Source of the DNA: VXNE01 sp963668365
Lineage (GTDB): Bacteria; Pseudomonadota; Gammaproteobacteria; Pseudomonadales; Azotimanducaceae
Direction of reading: 5' to 3'
DNA: 64,000 nt
NCBI GenBank assembly: GCA_963668365.1
Contig: OY764266.1
Span: 4,526,001 to 4,590,000, forward strand
The notes under the pieces were generated by a model that was given only the letters and a program-made list of their open reading frames with translations, did not search any database and had not been told where the DNA came from. The position numbers were made by a program, and so were the translations under genes. This document shows, one piece after another, positions 7,377-16,104 of the stretch (its first letter is position 1; each line of letters opens with the position of its first letter).

Positions 7377-10142
7377 TTAAGAGTTTCCACTACTGGTTTC
7401 GGTAGCGCATGGACGAATCAATCCTGCCGAGCGAGCATGCGTCACCGCTTCTACCCTGCCGCTGACATCCAGTTTCCTGAATATGTTCTTCAGGTGGTAT
7501 CGAACGCCATTCGCCGTAATGCCGAGACTGCGGGCGATCTCCTTGTCCCGCATGCCGCGCCCCAGGCGCTCCATCACCTCGATCTCGCGCGCGGTGTACT
7601 GCCGCGTGTCGGAGTCATCCGTCATCGCGGCGCCAAGGTGTTCCAGCAGAGCATTCGCAACCGTGCGAGTGTCTGCCCGCAATTCCATTCCCATAAGCGT
7701 CGCCAGCACCCGGGTGGTGGCTTCACGTTCGCGCACCAAGGGTCTGATGTAGTCCGTGGCACCGTCCGCGGACAGGTATTCAAGCAGCCGCGCCGCGGCA
7801 TCGTTCTGTCTATCCGCCCGATGTTCCATCCCCATCCACGCCGCCAGGCACCGCAGGTACGTTCGCGTCATGCCGCGCGCGCCCGACATCTCACAAAGCC
7901 CGGCCGCAATCTCGCGAGCGCCTCGCACCTCTCCCTGCGCCTCGAGCAACCGGATGCGCGCCAGCGATATGGTTTCCGTCTCTCGCCAGGACTGAACGCT
8001 GGTGTCGAGCATGTCCCGCAAGTCCTTCGGCAGACCGGCCCCGCGCCACATCCTGGCAGCCTGGTCAACCCGCCCGTCCTCGACCAGATAGACGACCCGC
8101 AGCGCGGACAGGTGACGCTCCGCTCCGACGAGCCCGTGGTTCAAGGCGAAGTCCCGAGATTCCTCTATCGCCCGCAGCGCCCCTTCCGGGTCGCCCGCGA
8201 GCAACTTCCATTCCGCCGTGATTTCGAGGGTCGCTGCGCGAACGTCGACCAATGTGGCGACGTCACTGAGCGGTATGGGGATCCGCGATGCAAGCGCCTC
8301 GATTTCTTCCGTCCGGTTGCACTCCAGTTCGACTTCCGTCGAGAGAACATCAAGAACGAGCGGGTAGCCGACATGGTGGGGAAAGTGTTCCGCGGCAATG
8401 CGCCGCGCCCGGTCGTAGTGGCGCAGGGCCTCCTCGCCACGGCCCTGCGCCATGGCCAACAGGCCATCGTGCAATGTCACATACACGTCACCATGATGCG
8501 AGCCGCAGCGCACGTACTGTTTTCGGGCCTCGGCAGCGAATTCGCGGGCAAGGTCGAATCGTGCCGCCTGATAGTGCGCGATCAAAAGGACTGCGTTGTG
8601 GACGCCGAGCATCGCCGGGACCAAATCCTCTTCCTGTTCGACAAGGCCGATGCTCTCCTCCACGTCCCGAATCATCTCGTTGGTGATCGGTATGCAGCCG
8701 AATGCTGCGAGTATTGACCGTAGTGTCGTCTCTTCCACCCGAAAGGCGTGGTTCGCGTCAACGTTCGGGACGCGCCTGAAGTCATTCGTCGACACCCGCA
8801 GGCTTTCGTACAGGTTGCGAGCCTCCGCCACCTTGGCGTCGCTCACGAGAAGAAGGCAGCGCAGCAGCGCCAGCCTGGGACGACCCTCAAGCACATCCGG
8901 GGTGAGGAATCGCCCGGCCGCGCCCAGACGCTTCGAGCCTTCCTGCATGTACAGTCTCAGTCCGCCCGCCCGTTCCAGGATGTCGCCGACAAGACGAGAG
9001 TCACCCGCGGCACTGGCATGGCGAATCGAAGGAAGCAAATGGCCGCGGCTTTCCATTGCGATGGCGATTTCACGGTGAAGCCGCCGAAATCTATCCGGGT
9101 CTTCGCGCTCTAGCCGGGCGGCGCAATAGTCCTTGAGCAGCGGATGCAGGCGCAGCGTTTCTCCGTCGCTCCCCATGGGCTGGATGAGTCCCTGCAAGAA
9201 CAACATCCCGCCGGCCCACGGCCTCGGATGTTCGATGCCGAAAACTTCGTCCACCAACCCCAGGTCGATCCAGTCGAACAGCGAGAGGTTGAGCAGGGAG
9301 TCGCGGTCATGCGCCGAGATGCCTCGCAAAAGTCGAGCGCCGAGCCAGTTGGCAGCGATCCCCCCGTCCTCTGAGAGGTTGTGCGCGGACCGCCCGACAG
9401 CGGAGGGACCGCTTGCCTGGTCGGCTCTCAGGTTGCGGTAGAGGCGCAGTGCGACGGGCCATCCTTCCGTGCGCGCGGTAGCTTCGGCGATCTCGCGCCT
9501 CGACAGGTCGCCGTCAAAGAAATCGACGATCTCCCGCCTGGAAAAACGCATTTGGTCGGCTGTCACGAGGAGACCTCCTCCATCGAGCACGGCCAGCGTC
9601 AGATCGAGACCGGGATTCTCCCGCATCGCCATCGCAACGCGGAGATTTTCGGGACGATGGCGGAGGAAATAATCGAGGGCGGGAAAGGTCTCCGCCGCCA
9701 TGCGCTCCACCTCGTCAAGGACAAGCAGGCATGGCTCGCCGTAGTCTTCGATACATCGCATGGCCAGCGCCAGGCCATGATCCACCGCTTCGGCCGCGCC
9801 CGGGGTCGGGAGTCCCGCCCTTTCAAAAGCGTAAGCAAGATAGGTGCCGACCGCTTCCGCGGTATCGTATTCATCCAGCGTGAGCCAGGCGGCGGGCACA
9901 CCGCTCTCCGCCGCCCTCCGGTGGATCTCCGACAGAACAGTCGTCTTGCCGAAGCCGCCTGGCGCCAGCATGACAATCATCGGGGATCCAGCTTCCTCGG
10001 TCCACTCAAGCAGTCGCGATCGACTGAAGTACGCATCAATGCGCTTGGGCACCGCTACTTTGGCGGTCAACAGCCAGGGGGCGGCGGTCGCCACGGTAGG
10101 GCCTGTCGCACTGTGGGCGTTTTGCTCGGTCATTCGAGGCAT
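7377..10142 (-). CDS. MalT-like LuxR-family STAND regulator 1
   Basis: The start is placed at 10142, where TAATG overlaps the stop of the upstream regulator (translational coupling); an upstream-extended frame only reads through that gene. The 921-residue protein has a P-loop at residues 61–69 (PGGFGKTTV) and a Walker B-like LLVLDEVERM. A NACHT/STAND-type winged-helix region follows, then a long helical TPR-like region, and finally a C-terminal LuxR helix-turn-helix (YTAREIEVMERLGRGMRDKE to RYHLKNIFRKLDV). MalT-type proteins bind an inducer through the helical region and oligomerise with ATP to activate promoters. Together with its twin, it likely controls the adjacent exported-protein/porin genes; the inducer is unknown. 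Start at 10133 is an alternative. Confidence 0.85.
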   Translation of the reverse strand: MPRMTEQNAHSATGPTVATAAPWLLTAKVAVPKRIDAYFSRSRLLEWTEEAGSPMIVMLAPGGFGKTTVLSEIHRRAAESGVPAAWLTLDEYDTAEAVGTYLAYAFERAGLPTPGAAEAVDHGLALAMRCIEDYGEPCLLVLDEVERMAAETFPALDYFLRHRPENLRVAMAMRENPGLDLTLAVLDGGGLLVTADQMRFSRREIVDFFDGDLSRREIAEATARTEGWPVALRLYRNLRADQASGPSAVGRSAHNLSEDGGIAANWLGARLLRGISAHDRDSLLNLSLFDWIDLGLVDEVFGIEHPRPWAGGMLFLQGLIQPMGSDGETLRLHPLLKDYCAARLEREDPDRFRRLHREIAIAMESRGHLLPSIRHASAAGDSRLVGDILERAGGLRLYMQEGSKRLGAAGRFLTPDVLEGRPRLALLRCLLLVSDAKVAEARNLYESLRVSTNDFRRVPNVDANHAFRVEETTLRSILAAFGCIPITNEMIRDVEESIGLVEQEEDLVPAMLGVHNAVLLIAHYQAARFDLAREFAAEARKQYVRCGSHHGDVYVTLHDGLLAMAQGRGEEALRHYDRARRIAAEHFPHHVGYPLVLDVLSTEVELECNRTEEIEALASRIPIPLSDVATLVDVRAATLEITAEWKLLAGDPEGALRAIEESRDFALNHGLVGAERHLSALRVVYLVEDGRVDQAARMWRGAGLPKDLRDMLDTSVQSWRETETISLARIRLLEAQGEVRGAREIAAGLCEMSGARGMTRTYLRCLAAWMGMEHRADRQNDAAARLLEYLSADGATDYIRPLVREREATTRVLATLMGMELRADTRTVANALLEHLGAAMTDDSDTRQYTAREIEVMERLGRGMRDKEIARSLGITANGVRYHLKNIFRKLDVSGRVEAVTHARSAGLIRPCATETSSGNS

Positions 10143-12883
10143 TAGCCGATAATGCCGAGTCTCCGGGCACGCTGCACCGCATCCATCCGGCTGGTGGCAC
10201 CAATCTTTCGGAATATGTTCTTGAGATGATAGCGAACGCCGTGTTCGGTGAGACCTAGATATCGAGCGATCTGCTTGTCCTGGAGACCTCGCGCGACGCG
10301 TTCGATCACTTCCAATTCCCGCGCGGTGTAAAGCGGCGCCCCGTCGGCGCGTTGCGCGTCCGGATGGTCCAGGCAGTTCCGAACCATCTCGGCGGACGCT
10401 CGAAGCCGGGGCTGGAGCGCCGTTCCCAATACCCGCCGCAGCAGTGTCGCGCTGACTTCGCTTTCGCGCACCAAAGGTCTCGTGTAGTCCGCAACGCGCA
10501 CCAAGTCGAGGAACTCGAGCAGCCGGGACGCGGCTGCGTTCACACTTCCGGAACGGTATTCCAGGCTCATCCACAGGGCGAGGCACCGCATCCGGGTTCG
10601 CATCAATCCTCGCTCCCTCGCGACCTCTCGCAATTTTTCTGCCAGATGGCGCGCGGCTTCAATTTCATGCCGCGCCTCAAGCAAGCGAATGCGCGCGCTG
10701 CAGATCGATTCCATCTCGCGCCAGGTTTGACTGTCCAGATCGAGCATCTCGGAATCACAATCGGGCAATCCGGCGTCACTCCAGGCCCGGCGCGCCGACG
10801 CAACGTCGCTGCGGATGACCAGGTGGGAAACACGCAGAGCCGACAAGTGACGCACCAGGCTCGGCAGCTTCTCGGCGGCGGCGAAATCCAGGGAATCTTC
10901 CAGCACCCGAAGGGCCCCTGCCGCGCCCTTTCTCTCGAAAGCCCGCTCGGCCACGACACCATACGCGGCCGCGTGAACATCGATCCCTCTCTCGACGATG
11001 CGCAGCGGCACCCGATGTGCCAGGCGCTGGTCAGGCTTCAGCCTGTTTCGCTCAAGATCGAGTTCGGCCATGAGAACGCGCGAAATCAACGCCGGGCTGC
11101 GGCGCGCATACATCCGCGCGGCTTCCTCCGCGCGGCCTTCGGCCATGGCCATCAGGCCCAGATGGAAGTCGTTAAAGACAACGCCGTAGCGGGCGTCGAC
11201 GAGTGCGAGGCACTGTTTCGCCCGCATTCCCAACCACTGGCCTCTCTCGAACCTCGCCCGCTGGTAGTCGGCATTGCAGAGAATCGTGTAAAGCATGCCT
11301 CGAGCCATCGGATCCAGTCGTTCGTCGGCCGCCAGCGTGTCCGCGTCTTCCAACACCCTGTTCACGACGTCGCTACCGAACCGCTCGCAACCGAATATCG
11401 CCAATGTCGACCGCATAAGTATGCTATCTGTCCGGAGCGCGATGTCATCGCCGCCCTTCCGGTCATGTCGAAAGCCCATTGTCTTTTCGCCGACCGCCAT
11501 ATACAGCGCAAGGGCCTGTTCCAGATCGGCCCGCGCGACCAATGCGGCGCACCGCAGGAACACCAGGCGCGGAAAATCCTCGAGGACCCGCTCGGTCAGA
11601 AAACGGTCGCACTCGAAGAACTGCTCCATTCCGTACCTGCACCATAGCTGCACGCCGCCAGCGGCCTCCAGGATCTGCCCCACCAGGGCATGGTCCCCGC
11701 TGTCGGCGGCATGGCCCAAGGCAGAGATCAACCGTCCGCGACGCTCCATGGCGGCGGCGATGCGACCATGGAGCATTCGAAAACGCGCCGGCGAATTCTG
11801 AAAACGGCGCACGGCGCAGTATTCCCTGACGAGGGGATGCAAGCGCAGCGTCCCGGGTTCGGTGTCGTCCGGTTGTACCAGGCCCTCGATTCTCGACAGA
11901 AGGTTCGCTCCGTACTTCGTGTGCGTCTCGGGCAGCACCTCGGACGCGATGATCGGGTCGATCTCGTCCAGCAAGGAAAGGTCCAGCAGGTATTCGCTCT
12001 CGCCATCGTCCATATCCCGGCGCAATCGCACGGAGATCGATCTCGCCGCCATTCCCACGTAGCCTTCTACAGGCTCGGCACCAGGCTCCTGTCGCGCATC
12101 TGCGATCATCGCGGAGTCCCTGGCATTGCGATAGATCTGAAGCGCCGCCGGCCACCCCTCCGTTCGTTCCGTCATCTCGGCAAGTTCGGAACGCGACAGT
12201 CGGCCGTCGAAATAGAGAGCGATCTCCGGCTTGGAAAAACGCAAATCCTCGGCCCGGTAGAACTCTCCGCGTCCGTCAACGACTTCGGAAGCCAGATCCA
12301 GCCCCGGCGGACTTTGGCGCATCGCCATTGCGAAATGGACATTTGGCGGCGCGCGACGCACCAGGAGATCGATCAGCCGGATCTGCGCGGGGTCTGCGAG
12401 ACGCTCAACCTCGTCGAGCGCGAACAGGATCGACTTGCGGTAGTCGTCCATCGCCCGCATCAGCACGCCCATCCAGGGGCGCACGGCACTTTCCGCCGGA
12501 CCGCCGGTCTCCGATGGACGGCGTCCCGCGGAACGGGGCGCGGAAGCATCCAGGCCCGCGTGTCTCAGGGCATGCTCGATGTACGCGGCCAAGACATCCA
12601 GCGTGTCTGCTTCCTCCAGGCTCAGCCAGGCCGCAAGAACGCCGTGCGCCCTTTCCCGGCGACAAATGTCGGCAAGCAACGTGGTCTTGCCGAACCCGCA
12701 CGGCGCATGGAACACGGTGAGGCGCCTGTCGATCGGTTGGCATCGTCTGAGCAGTTGGGGCCGACGAAGGTAGCCGTCGACCCGCTCCGGAATCGCCACC
12801 CTGGCCGTCGCCAGCCACGACGCCTTTTTGCGATGCAAGCCGCGCCCTCCGGGCAATACGGACTTTACGTTAGTCGAGGACAC
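10142..12883 (-). CDS. MalT-like LuxR-family STAND regulator 2
   Basis: The 913-residue protein has the same architecture as its downstream neighbour. There is a common N-terminal block (SWLATARVAIPERVDGYLRR), a P-loop at 61–69 (PCGFGKTTL), a Walker B-like ILFALDEVERL, a helical repeat region and a C-terminal LuxR HTH (YTARELEVIERVARGLQDKQ, RYHLKNIFRKIGA). The two genes overlap at TAATG and clearly arose by duplication, but they are strongly diverged through the sensor region, so they probably answer different ligands or form a heteromer. It is the first gene of the leftward transcription unit. The 317-bp gap upstream, before the divergent crotonase gene, should hold its promoter. Confidence 0.85.
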   Translation of the reverse strand: MSSTNVKSVLPGGRGLHRKKASWLATARVAIPERVDGYLRRPQLLRRCQPIDRRLTVFHAPCGFGKTTLLADICRRERAHGVLAAWLSLEEADTLDVLAAYIEHALRHAGLDASAPRSAGRRPSETGGPAESAVRPWMGVLMRAMDDYRKSILFALDEVERLADPAQIRLIDLLVRRAPPNVHFAMAMRQSPPGLDLASEVVDGRGEFYRAEDLRFSKPEIALYFDGRLSRSELAEMTERTEGWPAALQIYRNARDSAMIADARQEPGAEPVEGYVGMAARSISVRLRRDMDDGESEYLLDLSLLDEIDPIIASEVLPETHTKYGANLLSRIEGLVQPDDTEPGTLRLHPLVREYCAVRRFQNSPARFRMLHGRIAAAMERRGRLISALGHAADSGDHALVGQILEAAGGVQLWCRYGMEQFFECDRFLTERVLEDFPRLVFLRCAALVARADLEQALALYMAVGEKTMGFRHDRKGGDDIALRTDSILMRSTLAIFGCERFGSDVVNRVLEDADTLAADERLDPMARGMLYTILCNADYQRARFERGQWLGMRAKQCLALVDARYGVVFNDFHLGLMAMAEGRAEEAARMYARRSPALISRVLMAELDLERNRLKPDQRLAHRVPLRIVERGIDVHAAAYGVVAERAFERKGAAGALRVLEDSLDFAAAEKLPSLVRHLSALRVSHLVIRSDVASARRAWSDAGLPDCDSEMLDLDSQTWREMESICSARIRLLEARHEIEAARHLAEKLREVARERGLMRTRMRCLALWMSLEYRSGSVNAAASRLLEFLDLVRVADYTRPLVRESEVSATLLRRVLGTALQPRLRASAEMVRNCLDHPDAQRADGAPLYTARELEVIERVARGLQDKQIARYLGLTEHGVRYHLKNIFRKIGATSRMDAVQRARRLGIIG

Positions 12884-12956
12884 GCTTTGATCTCGGCCGG
12901 AACCTACCGTTGCGGTTCTAAAAGAAACGCATGGGAGAATACCACTCGAATGGATT

Positions 12957-13154
12957 TCATGGATGGGCTTGGGCGGAGGCGGAATGCGGCGCGCCCGAAG
13001 GACCGACGGATTTCATGGCGAAGTTGCTCTTTCCGGCTCCATTCGATCCGGCGAGGAGCGAAAGCCGGGCGGGCGCAACATCGCATGCGGCGATACTCTT
13101 GCAGTTGCGCGGCACCACGCGGGTTGTCAGGCGGCCGCTCATGGCGCCTATCAT
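12957..13154 (-). pseudogene. Remnant of an AAA/SMC-like ATPase N-terminus
   Basis: A 65-codon minus-strand frame translates to RNCKSIAACDVAPARLSL followed by LLAGSNGAGKSNF. This matches the opening beta strand and Walker A of AAA_21/SMC-like ATPases (typically LKNFKSIA...GPNGAGKSNFL). Homology stops right after the P-loop and the frame ends at once, so only a scrap of the gene remains. It fills most of the 317-bp space between the MalT-like regulator and the crotonase gene; I see no other gene in that gap. Confidence 0.5.
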
Positions 13155-13201
13155 ATGATGGCCAGTTCGCGCGCGGGGCGCGACATCGACGGAGATGCGA
13201 A

Positions 13202-13984
13202 GTGAAGTACGGCGACATAGAAGTCGAACGCGATGGGTTCATCGCGCAACTTGAAATCCAGCGGCCCCCGAACAATTTCTTCGACGTGGATCTCATCAAC
13301 GACATGGCGAACGCGCTCGACGAACTCGACGCCGACGTCAACATGCGCGCATATGTGCTGTGCGCCCAGGGCAAACACTTCTGCGCCGGCGCCAACTTCG
13401 GCGACCCTGGGCGCAATGCGGCCAGACCCGTCAGCTTCCGTGACGGCGTCAATCCCCTCTATGCCGCCGCCGTGCGCCTTTTTTCCGCCAAGAAGCCCAT
13501 CGTCGCCGCGGTTCAGGGCGCCGCGGTGGGCGGCGGCTTCGGGCTTGCCGTCATGGCGGACTTTCGCGTGGCGTGTCCCGAGGCGCGCTTCACCTCGAAC
13601 TTCGTCAAGCTCGGCTTCCACCCCGGCTTCGGTCTCACGCACGCGCTGCCGAAGATCATCGGCCAGCAGAGGGCCAATCTCCTGTTCCTGACGGGCCGGC
13701 GCATCGACGGCGAAACCGCCTCCGACTGGGGACTCGCGGATATCCTCACCGACCGGGCCAATCTCCGCTCCGAAGCCGTTCGCCTGGCCAGCGAGATAGC
13801 GGAAAACGCGCCCCTGGCCGTGCAGTCGGTGCGGGCGACGATGCGCCGGGGACTGGCGGAGGAAATCAAGGCCGCCACCGACTGGGAGAATGTCGAGCAA
13901 CGGCGGCTGCAGCAGACGGAAGACCACAAGGAAGGCGTCCGGGCGGTGGCCGAGCGCCGGCCGGGGAACTTCGTCGGGCGTTGA
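13202..13984 (+). CDS. Crotonase-fold enoyl-CoA hydratase/isomerase family protein
   Basis: A GTG start at 13202, seven bases after GGAG, gives 260 residues of a crotonase. The first oxyanion-hole loop is GKHFCAGANFGD and the second is AAVGGGFGLAVMADFRVA, so acyl-CoA binding should be intact. The two glutamates used by true hydratases do not appear at the expected places: the PE-I-x-LG position reads NFVKLGFHPG, and the second Glu lies in a QQRANLLFLTG segment without Glu. The enzyme may therefore be an isomerase, hydrolase or other crotonase rather than a hydratase. It is divergent from the MalT-like genes and convergent with recG, six bases apart. Confidence 0.82.
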   Translation: MKYGDIEVERDGFIAQLEIQRPPNNFFDVDLINDMANALDELDADVNMRAYVLCAQGKHFCAGANFGDPGRNAARPVSFRDGVNPLYAAAVRLFSAKKPIVAAVQGAAVGGGFGLAVMADFRVACPEARFTSNFVKLGFHPGFGLTHALPKIIGQQRANLLFLTGRRIDGETASDWGLADILTDRANLRSEAVRLASEIAENAPLAVQSVRATMRRGLAEEIKAATDWENVEQRRLQQTEDHKEGVRAVAERRPGNFVGR

Positions 13985-13989
13985 GTCGG

Positions 13990-16011
13990 CTAGACTTCGA
14001 CGTAGCTGTCGTCGAAGAACGGGCTCCAGGTATCGATGACAGCACGTTGAACCGGGGCTTCCAGCCGGGCGCCCATTTCGACGACGGACGGGATCAACGC
14101 CGCGTCCCGCGCAAGATCCGCGACCTTGAAGGTCTGCAGACCGGTCTGCCGCGTGCCGAGGATGTCTCCCGGACCACGCAGTTCCAGGTCCTTCTCGGCG
14201 ATGACGAAACCGTCGCTGGTCTCCCGCATGACGCCAAGGCGCGCCCTGGCGATGTCCGAAATCGGAGGATCGAAAAGCAGGATGCAATCGCTCTGCCGCC
14301 GTCCCCGACCGATGCGGCCCCGCAGCTGGTGCAACTGCGCGAGTCCGAGCCGCTCCGGATTGTCTATGACCATGAGCGACGCGTTGGGGACATCGACGCC
14401 GACTTCAACCACCGTCGTGGCCACGAGCACGTCGACGTCTCCGTTCTTGAATCCGGCCATGGCCTGGGCCCGTTCCGTTGCCGACAAACGACCATGGACC
14501 AGCCCGATACGGAGTCCGGAGGCGGCGTCGCGCAACGTTTTCGCCACGTTCTCGGCCGCTTGCGAGTCAAGACTGTCGGAAGCTTCGATCAGGGTGCATA
14601 TCCAGTACGCCTGGCGACCCGTCCGACAGGCGGATATCAGGCGATCCACCACCTCCGGCCGCCGGGAACTGGACACCACGCTGGTGTGCACGGGTGGACG
14701 TCCGGGCGGCAACTCGTCGATCACCGATACATCCATATCCGCGTAGAGCGCCATCGTCAGGGTGCGGGGAATGGGCGTCGCCGTCATCACCAGTTGATGC
14801 GGAAGATCTCCCTTCTGGCGGAGTTGCATCCGTTGATGCACTCCGAAACGATGCTGCTCGTCAATAATGGTCAGCGCGAGTGACGCGAACTCTACCGAGC
14901 CCTGGAACAGGGCGTGGGTACCGGCGACCACCAGCGCCTCGCCGCGCGCGATCTGCGCGAGGCGCGCGCGACGTTCCCCCGCGGCGAGACGTCCGGTCAC
15001 AAGGCTGACCTCGATGCCGAGTGGCGACAACCATCCGGACAGCGTCTCGTAGTGCTGTTCCGCCAGAATCTCCGTCGGCGCCATGATCGCCGTCTGACAC
15101 CCATGCTCGGCCGCCCGGATCGCCGCGAACGCCGCGACGACCGTCTTGCCCGAGCCTACGTCTCCCTGCAACAGCCGCATCATCGGCGCCGCGCTGTCCA
15201 GATCGTTCAGCACCTCCGACACGACGCGGCGTTGCGCGCTCGTCAGCCGGAAGCCCAGGCTTCGCAGCAACTCGCGCCCGAGCCCCCGTGCTCTCGGCAG
15301 CGGCGTCGTGCTCTGCCGGGCGCGCAGTTTCTGGCGCTCGCGCATCAACAGGTGGTGCGCCAGCAATTCGTCCCTGGCGACCCGCTCGCGCGCGACGTCC
15401 AGCGCTTCGACGGTCGCATCCGCCGGCGGCCGGTGCAGGAGCAGGACAGCCGCGTCGAGCGAGGGAATCCGTTCGCCGGGCAACACGCTCCCGTCCAGGG
15501 TCACATGGGCGTCCAGCACCTGTTCGACACACGCCCGGATGCGCGCGCTCGCGAAACCGTCGGTGGCCGGATACACCGGCGTCAGGGCCGGTTCCGGCGC
15601 GTCCGGCCTGGTGGATGTCACCCGGTACTCCGGATGCACCATCTCCCTGCCCGCCGGCCCCGCGCGCGCTTCGCCGAAACATCGCAGCCAGGCGCCCGGT
15701 CGGAGCGCTTCGAGTTGTCGGCGCGAAAAGTGAAACAGTCGCATGGTCAGAAAACCGGCGCCGTCCGAGATGGTCGCTGTCAGACTTCTCCGGCGACCAT
15801 ACGCGAAGTTGGATTTGACGAGTTCGCCCACCACCAGGCACGACTGTCCGATCTCGACTTCGCGCAACGGGACGAAGCGCGTTCGGTCCTCGTAGCGCAT
15901 CGGCATATGCAGCAGCAGGTCCCCGACGGAAGAGATACCGAGGCGCGAAAGGCTCCCGGCGGCGGCCGGCCCCACCCGGTGCAGCGCGGTTACCGGATCG
16001 CTCGGCTTCAT
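13990..16011 (-). CDS. recG: ATP-dependent DNA helicase RecG
   Basis: The 673-residue protein is full length for RecG, the superfamily 2 helicase that regresses stalled forks and branch-migrates junctions. The N-terminal wedge/OB domain opens with the helix-hairpin-helix-like GPAAAGSLSRLGISSVGDLL. The helicase core shows Walker A (LQGDVGSGKTVVAAFAA), the RecG-typical DEQH box (IIDEQHRFGVHQRMQL), TATPIPRTL and the motif VI region HQLRGRIGRG. The C-terminus FKVADLARDAALI is also typical. It lies directly downstream of spoT on the same strand, an order found in gammaproteobacteria. Confidence 0.96.
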   Translation of the reverse strand: MKPSDPVTALHRVGPAAAGSLSRLGISSVGDLLLHMPMRYEDRTRFVPLREVEIGQSCLVVGELVKSNFAYGRRRSLTATISDGAGFLTMRLFHFSRRQLEALRPGAWLRCFGEARAGPAGREMVHPEYRVTSTRPDAPEPALTPVYPATDGFASARIRACVEQVLDAHVTLDGSVLPGERIPSLDAAVLLLHRPPADATVEALDVARERVARDELLAHHLLMRERQKLRARQSTTPLPRARGLGRELLRSLGFRLTSAQRRVVSEVLNDLDSAAPMMRLLQGDVGSGKTVVAAFAAIRAAEHGCQTAIMAPTEILAEQHYETLSGWLSPLGIEVSLVTGRLAAGERRARLAQIARGEALVVAGTHALFQGSVEFASLALTIIDEQHRFGVHQRMQLRQKGDLPHQLVMTATPIPRTLTMALYADMDVSVIDELPPGRPPVHTSVVSSSRRPEVVDRLISACRTGRQAYWICTLIEASDSLDSQAAENVAKTLRDAASGLRIGLVHGRLSATERAQAMAGFKNGDVDVLVATTVVEVGVDVPNASLMVIDNPERLGLAQLHQLRGRIGRGRRQSDCILLFDPPISDIARARLGVMRETSDGFVIAEKDLELRGPGDILGTRQTGLQTFKVADLARDAALIPSVVEMGARLEAPVQRAVIDTWSPFFDDSYVEV

Positions 16012-16104
16012 GCCCGATCTTTCCCCAGTGTCGTCGGGGCGGGGCGAGAACTCAGGTGATTGAACGGGTCGCGCTGCCGCCGATGGCGCCGGCCGGGGGG
16101 CACC

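Noticed and set aside
10143..10586. Extended N-terminus of the first MalT-like regulator
   Set aside because: It runs through the HTH coding region of the upstream regulator in another frame; the TAATG overlap gives a better start.
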